From a virus: 25,127 nucleotides of DNA. Made by a program: the position numbers and the translations under genes. How positions within the stretch are numbered: the first letter of the stretch is position 1; every line of letters starts with the position of its first letter. Below, in pieces: positions 1 to 5,363 of the stretch. The notes below the pieces were generated by a model. The model had not been told where the DNA came from and searched no databases. It saw only the letters and a program-made list of their open reading frames with translations. The stretch is taken from the IMG/VR virus record IMGVR_UViG_3300034683_000400, positions 1-25,127 of that record. One strand, given 5' to 3'.

Positions 1-345
1 GTTGAACCAGGAAGATACTCTGCTCTACATCATAAAGAGAAAGCTCTTGATGCTCAAGTTGGAGCTGAGACGGCTAAAACTGCAGCTGAAACTGCCAGAA
101 CAGGAGCTGAGACGGCTAAAACTGCAGCTGAAACTGCCAGAACAGGAGCTGAAACTGCAGAAGCAAATGCTCTGGCGAGTGAGAATAAAGCAGAAAAGTG
201 GGCGCAAGAAGATGAAGATGTCGAGGTTGAGCCAGGTAAATATTCAGCGTTTCATTATAAGGAAAAGGCTCTCGCAGCTCAAATAAGAGCTGAGTTTGCA
301 GCAGCAAATGCTGAATTAGTAGCTTTAGGAGGGATGCCAATATGA
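1..345 (+). CDS. Tail fibre/appendage protein, C-terminal 114 residues (5' truncated)
   Basis: Open in frame 1 from the window edge to TGA at 343-345. The visible protein begins VEPGRYSALHHKEKAL and near residues 76-91 repeats almost the same module (VEPGKYSAFHYKEKAL). Between them lie Ala/Glu/Thr-rich heptads, AETAKTA and AETARTG, repeated twice, predicting a long helical coiled coil. Modules of the WAQEDEDVEVEPGKYSA kind are common in phage tail fibres and tail needles, where trimeric coiled coils space receptor-binding parts. The stop overlaps the next start by ATGA, so the genes are translationally coupled. A 42-bp DNA tandem repeat underlies the heptads. The role as a tail fibre is inferred from composition and from position just upstream of a DGR-type receptor-binding protein; the N-terminal half is outside the window. 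Confidence 0.75.
   Translation, partial: VEPGRYSALHHKEKALDAQVGAETAKTAAETARTGAETAKTAAETARTGAETAEANALASENKAEKWAQEDEDVEVEPGKYSAFHYKEKALAAQIRAEFAAANAELVALGGMPI
61..144 (+). repeat. 42-bp perfect tandem repeat (two copies) in the tail gene
   Basis: Bases 61-102 and 103-144 are identical, and the repeat continues for about 8 bases before diverging. The period is 42 bp, or 14 residues, exactly two coiled-coil heptads. Gain or loss of a copy would change rod length without breaking the frame or the heptad register. Confidence 0.9.
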
Positions 346-611
346 GCGCTATAAATTGCGGAGTTAAAACAGCCACATACACTCCATCAACAGTGGGAGT
401 AGCTGTAGGTAGGAAGTATTTACGACTCACAAACGAGTCACTTGACATGCGATGCCGAGCAGGGGTTTCGAACATATCGAGCACTGCAGGCATCATAATC
501 GAACCTGGTCAAACGGTTGAATTTCGACCGCTACCTTCTGAAAATCGAGAAATTTATGTTATGTCAGAAGGTAAAGCTGTAAAGTTAGCATATTACGAGG
601 TGATTGTGTAA
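342..611 (+). CDS. Small phage structural protein, unknown (89 aa)
   Basis: Starts at the ATG of an ATGA overlap with the upstream tail gene and ends by overlapping the next ATG (TAATG). It has no signal peptide or membrane segment. The sequence alternates short beta-prone stretches with turns (RKYLRLTNES, GIIIEPGQTVEFRPL, EIYVMSEGKAVKLAYYEV), suggesting a small beta-sandwich. Phages often encode such ~90-residue beta proteins among tail or capsid accessory genes. Position between a tail fibre and a lectin-fold protein suggests a virion or assembly role, but I recognise no named family. Confidence 0.65.
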   Translation: MSAINCGVKTATYTPSTVGVAVGRKYLRLTNESLDMRCRAGVSNISSTAGIIIEPGQTVEFRPLPSENREIYVMSEGKAVKLAYYEVIV

Positions 612-841
612 TGATATATACAACTAATGTAATTCAAGAAGAAGATAGAGAGAATGGTATTGAACGGATCACAGAAATAAACGTTGATTTTTCAGACGAA
701 GGGGTCAATCTTCAAGGATCCGTTAAGGTTGTAGGCGAGTGGCAACAATACTTAAAGACCCTTGAACAGGACATGCGAAACAACCATAGGTCGTTGTTTC
801 CGCTTCCTGAACCCGAAGAAATTGACGAGGAGATGGTATAA
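611..841 (+). CDS. Hypothetical acidic protein (76 aa)
   Basis: Start ATG overlaps the previous stop (TAATG), and the stop is immediately followed by the next ATG at 842, so it lies in a tightly coupled cluster. The product is acidic and hydrophilic, with a helical middle (EWQQYLKTLEQDMRNN) and a Pro/Glu-rich tail (FPLPEPEEIDEEM). No membrane segment, cysteine motif or catalytic motif is visible. It could be a chaperone or accessory factor for the neighbouring tail proteins; that is inferred from context only. Confidence 0.6.
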   Translation: MIYTTNVIQEEDRENGIERITEINVDFSDEGVNLQGSVKVVGEWQQYLKTLEQDMRNNHRSLFPLPEPEEIDEEMV

Positions 842-2074
842 ATGATTGTACCTGACGTAAAGTGTGTTTTAGGTGAGACGTTAGCAATGCAAGATGCTTG
901 GAGGCGAGGCTTTGAAGGTGCTTTGTCTCAGCGTGTCTTGGGCGTTGGCACTGAGGGAATTGCAAGTGCTGACGAGCGTGCTGAGTGGACAGCGAAGATG
1001 GAGATATTGAGCGGCGGTAAGAACACAATCAAGTGGGTAGACGATGGAGGAGAGACCAAAAAATATTGGCCGTCCATCGTAGTTGTGCGACCTACTCAAA
1101 TACGTGAATTTTACCTGCCAGGAGCAGGAAATGATATACATCCTGCTTTTGTTGCTGGTAGTAAAACGTATTCACAATATTATATGGGGAAATATCCTGG
1201 GCCGTATGTAGTAAGCAATGGCAAGACTATAATGTTGAGCTTGTACGGTTTCGACGGGATGTCTAATATGCTGACTGGAGCTTACGTACAACCAAATTAT
1301 GATAATGCTGTTCTTTATGGAAAAAACGGTGGCAACGGTTGTCACGCTGTTACCAACGCAGAATGGATGGAGATTGCCATGTCTTGTTTTCAAGACGGTT
1401 TTCAGCCGAAAGGGAATAATAATTATGGTAGAGACTATCAAGATGCTAATAGCCCAGAATATTATGGTGTGCCAGCATATTGGTATTCAAATAGAATAGC
1501 ACGTGTGTTGAACGGATCAGGCCCCATTTCATGGATGCATGACGGATCGCCGTGGGGAGTTTGGGGAATGAATGGAAATTTTTATCAATGGACGACTGGT
1601 TTTCGTCAAAATGCTGGTGAAATACAGGTAATACCTAACAATGATGCCGCTTTACCCGAAACTGATCACAGCGATGGGTCTGAAGCTTGGAAAGCTATGC
1701 TTGGTGATGGTTCGCTTGTTGCTCCTGGTACTGAAGCTACCTTAAAATATGACGCAACGAGCCCAATTAGCATAGTCACTGAAATAACTTCAAGAACTAC
1801 AACGACATATGTGTATAATTATTTTGGTGACGTTACTGGTATTGCTCCTAGTTTGGCTAAGTTGTTGGGCATTGCACCTGCAGGTTCGGCGGCTGATCAT
1901 GGTTTGGACAGAATATATATTAGAAACGATGCGTCTGGATCATATTCAGAAACGTTAGCGCTTCGTGGCGGCGACTGGAACGATGGTAGCTTCAGAGGTG
2001 TTTTCTCCTTGCATCTGCACGGCATTCGGTCGTACTCGACTCGCAGCATCGGCGCTCGCCCCGCTTTTCTTTAG
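842..2074 (+). CDS. DGR-type variable protein, C-type lectin/FGE-sulfatase fold (putative receptor-binding tail protein, 410 aa)
   Basis: The protein carries the layout seen in DGR target proteins of phages: a region like formylglycine-generating enzyme/C-type lectin folds (VWGMNGNFYQWTTGFRQNAGEIQ near residues 240-260, then IPNNDAALPETD) and a C-terminus LRGGDWNDGSFRGVFSLHL...RSYSTRSIGARPAFL at residues 374-410. This end matches the typical DGR variable-region pattern (RGGxWNxGxxAGVFxLxLxxxRSxSxxxIGxRPAF), in which the x positions come from AAC/AAT codons in a template repeat. Such proteins are sometimes annotated as SUMF1/EgtB/PvdO enzymes, but here a ligand-binding role is expected. The start abuts the previous stop. 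In BPP-1 the equivalent protein is Mtd, which selects the host receptor. No reverse transcriptase or template repeat is visible in this window. Confidence 0.85.
   Translation: MIVPDVKCVLGETLAMQDAWRRGFEGALSQRVLGVGTEGIASADERAEWTAKMEILSGGKNTIKWVDDGGETKKYWPSIVVVRPTQIREFYLPGAGNDIHPAFVAGSKTYSQYYMGKYPGPYVVSNGKTIMLSLYGFDGMSNMLTGAYVQPNYDNAVLYGKNGGNGCHAVTNAEWMEIAMSCFQDGFQPKGNNNYGRDYQDANSPEYYGVPAYWYSNRIARVLNGSGPISWMHDGSPWGVWGMNGNFYQWTTGFRQNAGEIQVIPNNDAALPETDHSDGSEAWKAMLGDGSLVAPGTEATLKYDATSPISIVTEITSRTTTTYVYNYFGDVTGIAPSLAKLLGIAPAGSAADHGLDRIYIRNDASGSYSETLALRGGDWNDGSFRGVFSLHLHGIRSYSTRSIGARPAFL
1961..2071 (+). other. Candidate DGR variable region (VR)
   Basis: The last ~111 coding bases specify the lectin-fold ligand-binding end. 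Base composition changes sharply here: the gene body is AT-rich with A/T third positions, while the VR is rich in G/C third positions (GGCGGCGACTGG; TCGGCGCTCGCCCCGC). Codons at the expected surface positions (GAC, GAT, TTC, TCC, CAT, CAC, TAC, ACT) look like products of adenine mutagenesis of AAC/AAT. The invariant GC-rich 3' end resembles an initiation-of-mutagenic-homing region. Confidence 0.7.
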
Positions 2075-2145
2075 AACTTGAGAATCTGTTATCTGTTTTT
2101 GTGATAATCTGGTTTTGGTTTTGTTTTGGAAAGGAGGTAATAATC

Positions 2146-2727
2146 ATGCGATTTGATGACGCATTCAAAATAGTTTTAGGTTTCGAAGGAGGCTACAGCA
2201 ACGACCCATCAGACAAAGGCAGTGAGACCAATTACGGCATCACAGCAAGCACATTAGAATCCGCCAAAACTAAAGGTTGGGTGCCGTCCAACGTGACTAT
2301 CAGAAACTTAAAACTTGATCATGCTAAGACCATCTATAAAAAGGGTTATTGGGATGTGGTCAAAGCTGATAGCTTGCCACATCCTCTCGATCTCATCATA
2401 TTCGATATGGCGGTCAACCATGGCCCGAGCGCAGCGGTTAAATTATTGCAGGAATCGCTCAACTCCATACTTAAAGCAGGCCCCAGCCTAGTTGTAGATG
2501 GCATCATGGGGCCGAAGACGCTCACAGCGGTTAAAGACGTGGTCAGCATGGATCACAATATGTGGCTCCAACCCAACGCGCTTGTCCGCTATTTATGCAT
2601 CGACGTGCTTATGAACAGGGTTGAACTCTACACATCTATCATTGCAAGTGATAGGACACAAGAGAAATTCTTTAAGGGATGGATCGTCAATCGAGTGGTG
2701 AAACTCAAGCAGCAGGCTGGTCTTTAA
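2146..2727 (+). CDS. Endolysin, glycoside hydrolase family 108 type (193 aa)
   Basis: Peptidoglycan-cleaving lysozyme. The N-terminus MRFDDAFKIVLGFEGGYSND followed by DKGSETNYGIT is the signature of the GH108 family; Glu14 in the EGGY motif is the expected catalytic acid. FDMAVNHGPSAAVKLLQ and VDGIMGPKTL, near residues 85-130, are the downstream family elements resembling a predicted peptidoglycan-binding half. The ATG at 2146 is chosen over an upstream GTG (2101) because AAAGGAGG lies 6-7 bases before it and the upstream extension is unlike the family. There is no obvious signal peptide, so export would depend on the holin. It heads the lysis cassette. Confidence 0.9.
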   Translation: MRFDDAFKIVLGFEGGYSNDPSDKGSETNYGITASTLESAKTKGWVPSNVTIRNLKLDHAKTIYKKGYWDVVKADSLPHPLDLIIFDMAVNHGPSAAVKLLQESLNSILKAGPSLVVDGIMGPKTLTAVKDVVSMDHNMWLQPNALVRYLCIDVLMNRVELYTSIIASDRTQEKFFKGWIVNRVVKLKQQAGL

Positions 2728-2743
2728 AAAAAGAGGTGATAGT

Positions 2744-3097
2744 ATGACGCTTTCTGAGATAGAAATGCTACAATCAGCTTTGAATGAGTTATCTAAACAA
2801 CTACAAACATTAAGCGATGAAAACAGATCTTCGTTTGGTCATATCTATGACAGGTTAACTCGAATTGAAACTCAAATGACTGAACGTGAGTGTCGGTTCA
2901 AAAAATATGAGAAGGCTTTAGAAAATCATGAAGTGCGTATCCGCACGGTCGAAGGCGAGCTTGGCACGCTACGCGATGTGCCAGAGCGATTGTGGCGCGT
3001 TTCTATGAGCAACTCTAAACTCACGGGTATGATAGCGGCAGCAGGAGGTATGGGTGGTTTGGTTGCCACTCTCATTTCTAAAATATTAGGTGAATGA
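2744..3097 (+). CDS. XhlA-like coiled-coil membrane protein (lysis cassette, 117 aa)
   Basis: An AGAGGTGAT ribosome binding site precedes the ATG. Residues 1-80 are a heptad-rich coiled coil (LQSALNELSKQLQTLSDENRSS; IETQMTERECRFKKYEKALENHEVRI). The C-terminus (LTGMIAAAGGMGGLVATLISKIL, about 93-115) is one Gly/Ala-rich membrane segment. This order, coiled coil then single C-terminal membrane helix, resembles haemolysin XhlA-type proteins that act with holins. Its place between endolysin and holin supports a lysis role. It could instead be a spanin- or antiholin-like factor. Confidence 0.65.
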   Translation: MTLSEIEMLQSALNELSKQLQTLSDENRSSFGHIYDRLTRIETQMTERECRFKKYEKALENHEVRIRTVEGELGTLRDVPERLWRVSMSNSKLTGMIAAAGGMGGLVATLISKILGE

Positions 3098-3098
3098 T

Positions 3099-3323
3099 AT
3101 GCCATTAGACGACAGGATCAGAAAATTACCACTTACAAAACTAATAGCACTGTACTTCACGGTGTTTACATGTGTGCTCATTGTGCTTGACGTAACCACA
3201 CTTTGCCCGCTAACTGACAAGTCTGCTGATCTCCTTAAATGGTTGGGCAGCACTATAATTGTAGGATATTTTGGTAAGTCAGCATATGAGCACAAAATGA
3301 ATACCACGAGTGGTGTGAAGTAA
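3099..3323 (+). CDS. Putative holin (74 aa, two membrane segments)
   Basis: The ATG at 3099 has AGGTGA five bases upstream; an in-frame GTG at 3090 would overlap the upstream gene and has no spacing for a ribosome binding site. The product has a short charged N-terminus (MPLDDRIRKLPLTK), a membrane helix (about 14-34, LIALYFTVFTCVLIVLDVTTL), a short loop with Cys and Lys, and a second helix (about 47-62, LKWLGSTIIVGYFG), then a charged tail. Two helices and ~75 residues match class II holins. The stop overlaps the next gene's ATG (TAATG). Confidence 0.75.
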   Translation: MPLDDRIRKLPLTKLIALYFTVFTCVLIVLDVTTLCPLTDKSADLLKWLGSTIIVGYFGKSAYEHKMNTTSGVK

Positions 3324-3652
3324 TGATAATAGATACGTCTAAGAAATCGTTTTGGATTAGTGTGGTCGTCATCGTCTTTATTTGTGTATCTATCCTTGTG
3401 TGGTATAATTATAAAACATCGATAGTCACCGAAGAAATCATACAATCGAGCAAAGAAGCTATTAAGGCAAGCAAGGAAGCAGCACAAAAAATAGAGTATA
3501 TAAGGCAAGACATTAAAGCTATAATGAGTGATGCCAAGAAGGCAGGTGATACAAGTATTCAAGAAATGCAGTCTGCTTCTGATGCTGAGTTTATTGATAA
3601 ACTTAACGAGTATTCAAAGCTCATGGTCGAACGAGTTACAACCGTGGAGTGA
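3323..3652 (+). CDS. Membrane-anchored coiled-coil protein, candidate inner-membrane spanin (109 aa)
   Basis: The N-terminus is a single membrane anchor (residues ~9-29, KSFWISVVVIVFICVSILVWY), followed by an extended Lys/Glu/Ala helix (EEIIQSSKEAIKASKEAAQKI) to the C-terminus. This is the topology of Rz-type i-spanins: N-terminal anchor and periplasmic coiled coil. Its position after the holin, with another exported-looking reading frame starting inside it in a different frame, repeats the Rz/Rz1 architecture. I see no sequence match that proves spanin identity; a holin-accessory role is the alternative. Confidence 0.55.
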   Translation: MIIDTSKKSFWISVVVIVFICVSILVWYNYKTSIVTEEIIQSSKEAIKASKEAAQKIEYIRQDIKAIMSDAKKAGDTSIQEMQSASDAEFIDKLNEYSKLMVERVTTVE

Positions 3653-3980
3653 TGGTTGGAGAAAACTTATGCCAGGTTACGTCGTTGATGAACCACTGAT
3701 CGCCGCTCCGTGGGACTGGGGACGATTAGTGTTCACTGGGGCAATGGCAGAGCACGAAGAGCTTGAAGCCATAAAACCAAGGATCGCCACAATTGAGCAA
3801 CAGCTTAATAGTGCTCTTGCTGAAATCAATGAAACAAACGCAAGATTGGAGCAGAGCATGGCATTGATGGAAGAAAACATGAATAAGGCTTTATCTAAAT
3901 CATACAGAAAGGGGTTTGTGGATGGTGGAGTATTGGGGTTCGTGTTGGGTATTGGCTTGGGTGTGTGGATAGCTGATTGA
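3528..3980 (+). CDS. Exported coiled-coil protein with C-terminal membrane segment, candidate spanin partner (150 aa, start ambiguous)
   Basis: Two starts are possible. ATG 3528 lies inside the upstream gene in another frame and gives a textbook signal peptide: RR/KK-containing n-region, hydrophobic LLLMLSLLINL core, then small residues (QSSWS). It has no good ribosome binding site. ATG 3669 has GGAG seven bases upstream and gives 103 residues with no signal peptide. Either form contains a coiled coil (EAIKPRIATIEQQLNSALAE, INETNARLEQSMALMEENM) and ends in a glycine-rich membrane segment (GGVLGFVLGIGLGVW). Signal peptide plus C-terminal membrane helix resembles a u-spanin, but no lipobox Cys is present. 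The coding sequence downstream of 3669 is secure; the 5' part and function are inferred. Confidence 0.55.
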   Translation: MMPRRQVIQVFKKCSLLLMLSLLINLTSIQSSWSNELQPWSDGWRKLMPGYVVDEPLIAAPWDWGRLVFTGAMAEHEELEAIKPRIATIEQQLNSALAEINETNARLEQSMALMEENMNKALSKSYRKGFVDGGVLGFVLGIGLGVWIAD

Positions 3981-3994
3981 CGGGAGGGTTGTAA

Positions 3995-4093
3995 ATGGAC
4001 GACAAGAAACCAGTAATATTAAACAAGAAACAGGCTATCTTTATAGCAGCTTTAATAGTTGTTATGGCTATCGTAATACTTAGCATTTACTGA
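3995..4093 (+). CDS. Small single-pass membrane peptide (32 aa)
   Basis: A short gene with GGGAGGG about six bases before the ATG. The product has a charged head (MDDKKPVILNKKQ) and one strong membrane helix (IFIAALIVVMAIVILSIY) reaching the C-terminus. It is the last gene of the lysis cassette before the terminator. Phage lysis cassettes often carry tiny membrane peptides that act as antiholins or pinholins; that role is inferred from position only. Confidence 0.6.
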   Translation: MDDKKPVILNKKQAIFIAALIVVMAIVILSIY

Positions 4094-4112
4094 AACTGCT
4101 GGGTGCGTAGCG
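4094..4112 (+). other. Short hairpin after the lysis genes
   Basis: An imperfect inverted repeat, TGCT...GTGCG-TAG-CGCAC-AGCA, follows directly on the 32-residue gene. It has no T-tract, so it is not a classic terminator; it may protect or process the 3' end of the mRNA. Confidence 0.4.
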
Positions 4113-4168
4113 CACAGCAACTAAGGCTGGGTTCCCTCCTCCTTACCAGCCTGGCGGCATTGGCCGCA

Positions 4169-4200
4169 GTAGAGGCCCAGATTTGTGGGCCTCTACTTTT
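4169..4200 (+). terminator. Rho-independent terminator between convergent operons
   Basis: A perfect 11-bp stem, GTAGAGGCCCA / TGGGCCTCTAC, with a 6-base loop is followed by TTTTATTTC on the + strand. It closes the rightward lysis transcript. The leftward early operon ends just beside it at 4199, and the symmetrical stem may also act on that strand. Confidence 0.9.
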
Positions 4201-4369
4201 ATTTCTTTTTCCTGTGCGGTTTATTGGTAACAGGGTTGTCAGGATGATGTTTGTTCCACGTAGCTGCTGCAATTCTTTTTGCTTCTTTCTCTGCTGCTTC
4301 TGGTGATTTTCCCTTTTTGATTAGATCCTTCTTGATAGAATCCCGCATCTTCTCGTAACCCTTCGGCAT
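4199..4369 (-). CDS. Small basic phage protein, MPKGYEKMRD type (56 aa)
   Basis: ATG at 4367-4369 follows GGAGGTGGTGACA. The product is Lys-rich and helical (MPKGYEKMRDSIKKDLIKKG; SPEAAEKEAKRIAAATWNKHHPDNP; NKPHRKKK). Very similar short proteins of the form 'KMRD..KKG.S...A...AAKI.N..HP..PV..KPH' are common in phage and plasmid accessory regions; their function is unknown. The basic tail suggests nucleic-acid contact. It overlaps the last ~131 bases of the gene upstream in another frame. It is the last gene of the leftward operon. Confidence 0.75.
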   Translation of the reverse strand: MPKGYEKMRDSIKKDLIKKGKSPEAAEKEAKRIAAATWNKHHPDNPVTNKPHRKKK

Positions 4370-4772
4370 TGTCACCACCTCCTTCTCTAAATATAAAACC
4401 ATAGAGTTGTATATCTGTAAATGTGAGCAAGTATCCTCCGTTCACGCTCCTGAATATATGCTTAGCCCTCCTCCCTTGTGTTTTGCCCTCATAAACAAAG
4501 TTACTGGGCAAGAATATTATGCCCGATAAGTCCTTCATTTCTTCTATTGTATACACTGTGCCTTGCTCGAAAGTTTTGCTCAACGCTAACTTGTTGAGCG
4601 CCATTTCTTTGTTGCGTTTATACTCCTCTGTGGCCATTACATGCCTTACTGAATTGTATGACCTTCCAATATGCTTTGCTATCTCATGTTGTGTATACCC
4701 ATCTATATCCATTTGTAGGACAGTGTTTCTATCTTCTTCTGTCCAGTATTTTTTACTATTTGTGTAGTTCAT
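4239..4772 (-). CDS. HTH DNA-binding protein (177 aa; C-terminal third doubtful)
   Basis: Start ATG at 4770-4772, with GGGG about eight bases upstream and overlapping the end of the preceding gene. Residues ~8-45 (KYWTEEDRNTVLQMDIDGY, TQHEIAKHIGRSYNSVRHVM) form a helix-turn-helix of the Myb/SANT-like or Trp-repressor-like kind. The middle (IFLPSNFVYEGKTQGRRAKHIFRSVNGGYLLTF) looks like a small beta domain. From about residue 135 the protein becomes low-complexity, rich in Gly, Arg and Ser, exactly where it overlaps the ribosome binding site and body of the next gene. That suggests the original stop was lost by frameshift or mutation. Likely a phage transcription regulator; target unknown. Confidence 0.6.
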   Translation of the reverse strand: MNYTNSKKYWTEEDRNTVLQMDIDGYTQHEIAKHIGRSYNSVRHVMATEEYKRNKEMALNKLALSKTFEQGTVYTIEEMKDLSGIIFLPSNFVYEGKTQGRRAKHIFRSVNGGYLLTFTDIQLYGFIFREGGGDNAEGLREDAGFYQEGSNQKGKITRSSRERSKKNCSSYVEQTSS

Positions 4773-4777
4773 GATGA

Positions 4778-4996
4778 TTACCCCACATTCCATGGATCCA
4801 CACCGTTCTCATGCAATGTTTTGAGTATTTCTATACCGTTGCGAACGCCCAACTTATCGTAAATTTGAGACAGTCTATTCTTGATGGTCTGTGGGCTGAG
4901 TACCATTACTTCACTTATTTCTTTGGTTGTAAGGCCCTGTGCCTTCCACTTTATGACTTCCCAATCAACGTCATTGAGTTCTTTTAAATCCACCAT
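4778..4996 (-). CDS. LuxR/GerE-type helix-turn-helix protein (72 aa)
   Basis: Almost the whole protein is one GerE domain: EVIKWKAQGLTTKEISEVMV, LSPQTIKNRLSQIYDKLGVRN, matching the consensus EvlxLxAqGlsnkeIAxxLxlSxxTVKxHlxxIyxKLgvxxR. There is no receiver or ligand domain, so it is a stand-alone DNA-binding module. Its GGAGGGAAGCACT ribosome binding site lies inside the end of the VRR-NUC gene, with 26 bp of overlap. A role late in the early operon, perhaps as an activator of late genes or a host-directed regulator, is inferred from position. Confidence 0.85.
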   Translation of the reverse strand: MVDLKELNDVDWEVIKWKAQGLTTKEISEVMVLSPQTIKNRLSQIYDKLGVRNGIEILKTLHENGVDPWNVG

Positions 4997-5363
4997 AGTG
5001 CTTCCCTCCTATATTAGAACCAAAATATTCTTCCTGGTATCTGCGTTCCACGTCCTCCACACTGGTGGCCACCATAGCTATGGCACCAGCACACTGCCAG
5101 TCGTACAGCGTCTTGGCCTGGAGCATTGTGGCGCCCTTCTCCATCCACTCACGCATTTCTTTTGGTAACCTTTCACGTAATTCCTTAGGTACTCGAGGTT
5201 TGGCGTTTGGCACCTTAACCTCTACCACCCACGCATTTGCCTCGATACATCCAATCAAGTCAGGAAACCCAGCCGACAACGGCCCACCATGCACTTTGTG
5301 GCATACTCCGCCCTTAGCCTTAAACCACTCCTGTATTTTTTTAACTATGGCTTTCTCTGTCAT
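4971..5363 (-). CDS. VRR-NUC domain nuclease (130 aa)
   Basis: Stand-alone PD-(D/E)XK nuclease of the VRR-NUC family. Residues 1-15 (MTEKAIVKKIQEWFKAKG) give the starting helix. HGGPLSAGFPDLIG supplies the catalytic Asp (~35), and AWVVEVKVPNA gives the Glu-x-Lys (~48-50). These small phage nucleases cut branched or Holliday-type DNA during replication and packaging. ATG at 5361-5363 overlaps the helicase stop as ATGA, and GGAGGGG precedes it. Association with a UvrD-like helicase is common for the family and supports a recombination/replication role. Confidence 0.88.
   Translation of the reverse strand: MTEKAIVKKIQEWFKAKGGVCHKVHGGPLSAGFPDLIGCIEANAWVVEVKVPNAKPRVPKELRERLPKEMREWMEKGATMLQAKTLYDWQCAGAIAMVATSVEDVERRYQEEYFGSNIGGKHYGGFKRTQ

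Noticed and set aside
2-286. Lys/Leu-rich open frame over the start of the window
   Set aside because: It is a shadow of the frame 1 tail gene, which has coiled-coil sequence and continues to an ATGA overlap with the next gene.
2075-2145. Possible DGR template repeat just after the VR gene
   Set aside because: The stretch is T/G-rich with a weak TTATC-9-GATAA inverted repeat, but shows no similarity to the VR and is too short for a template.
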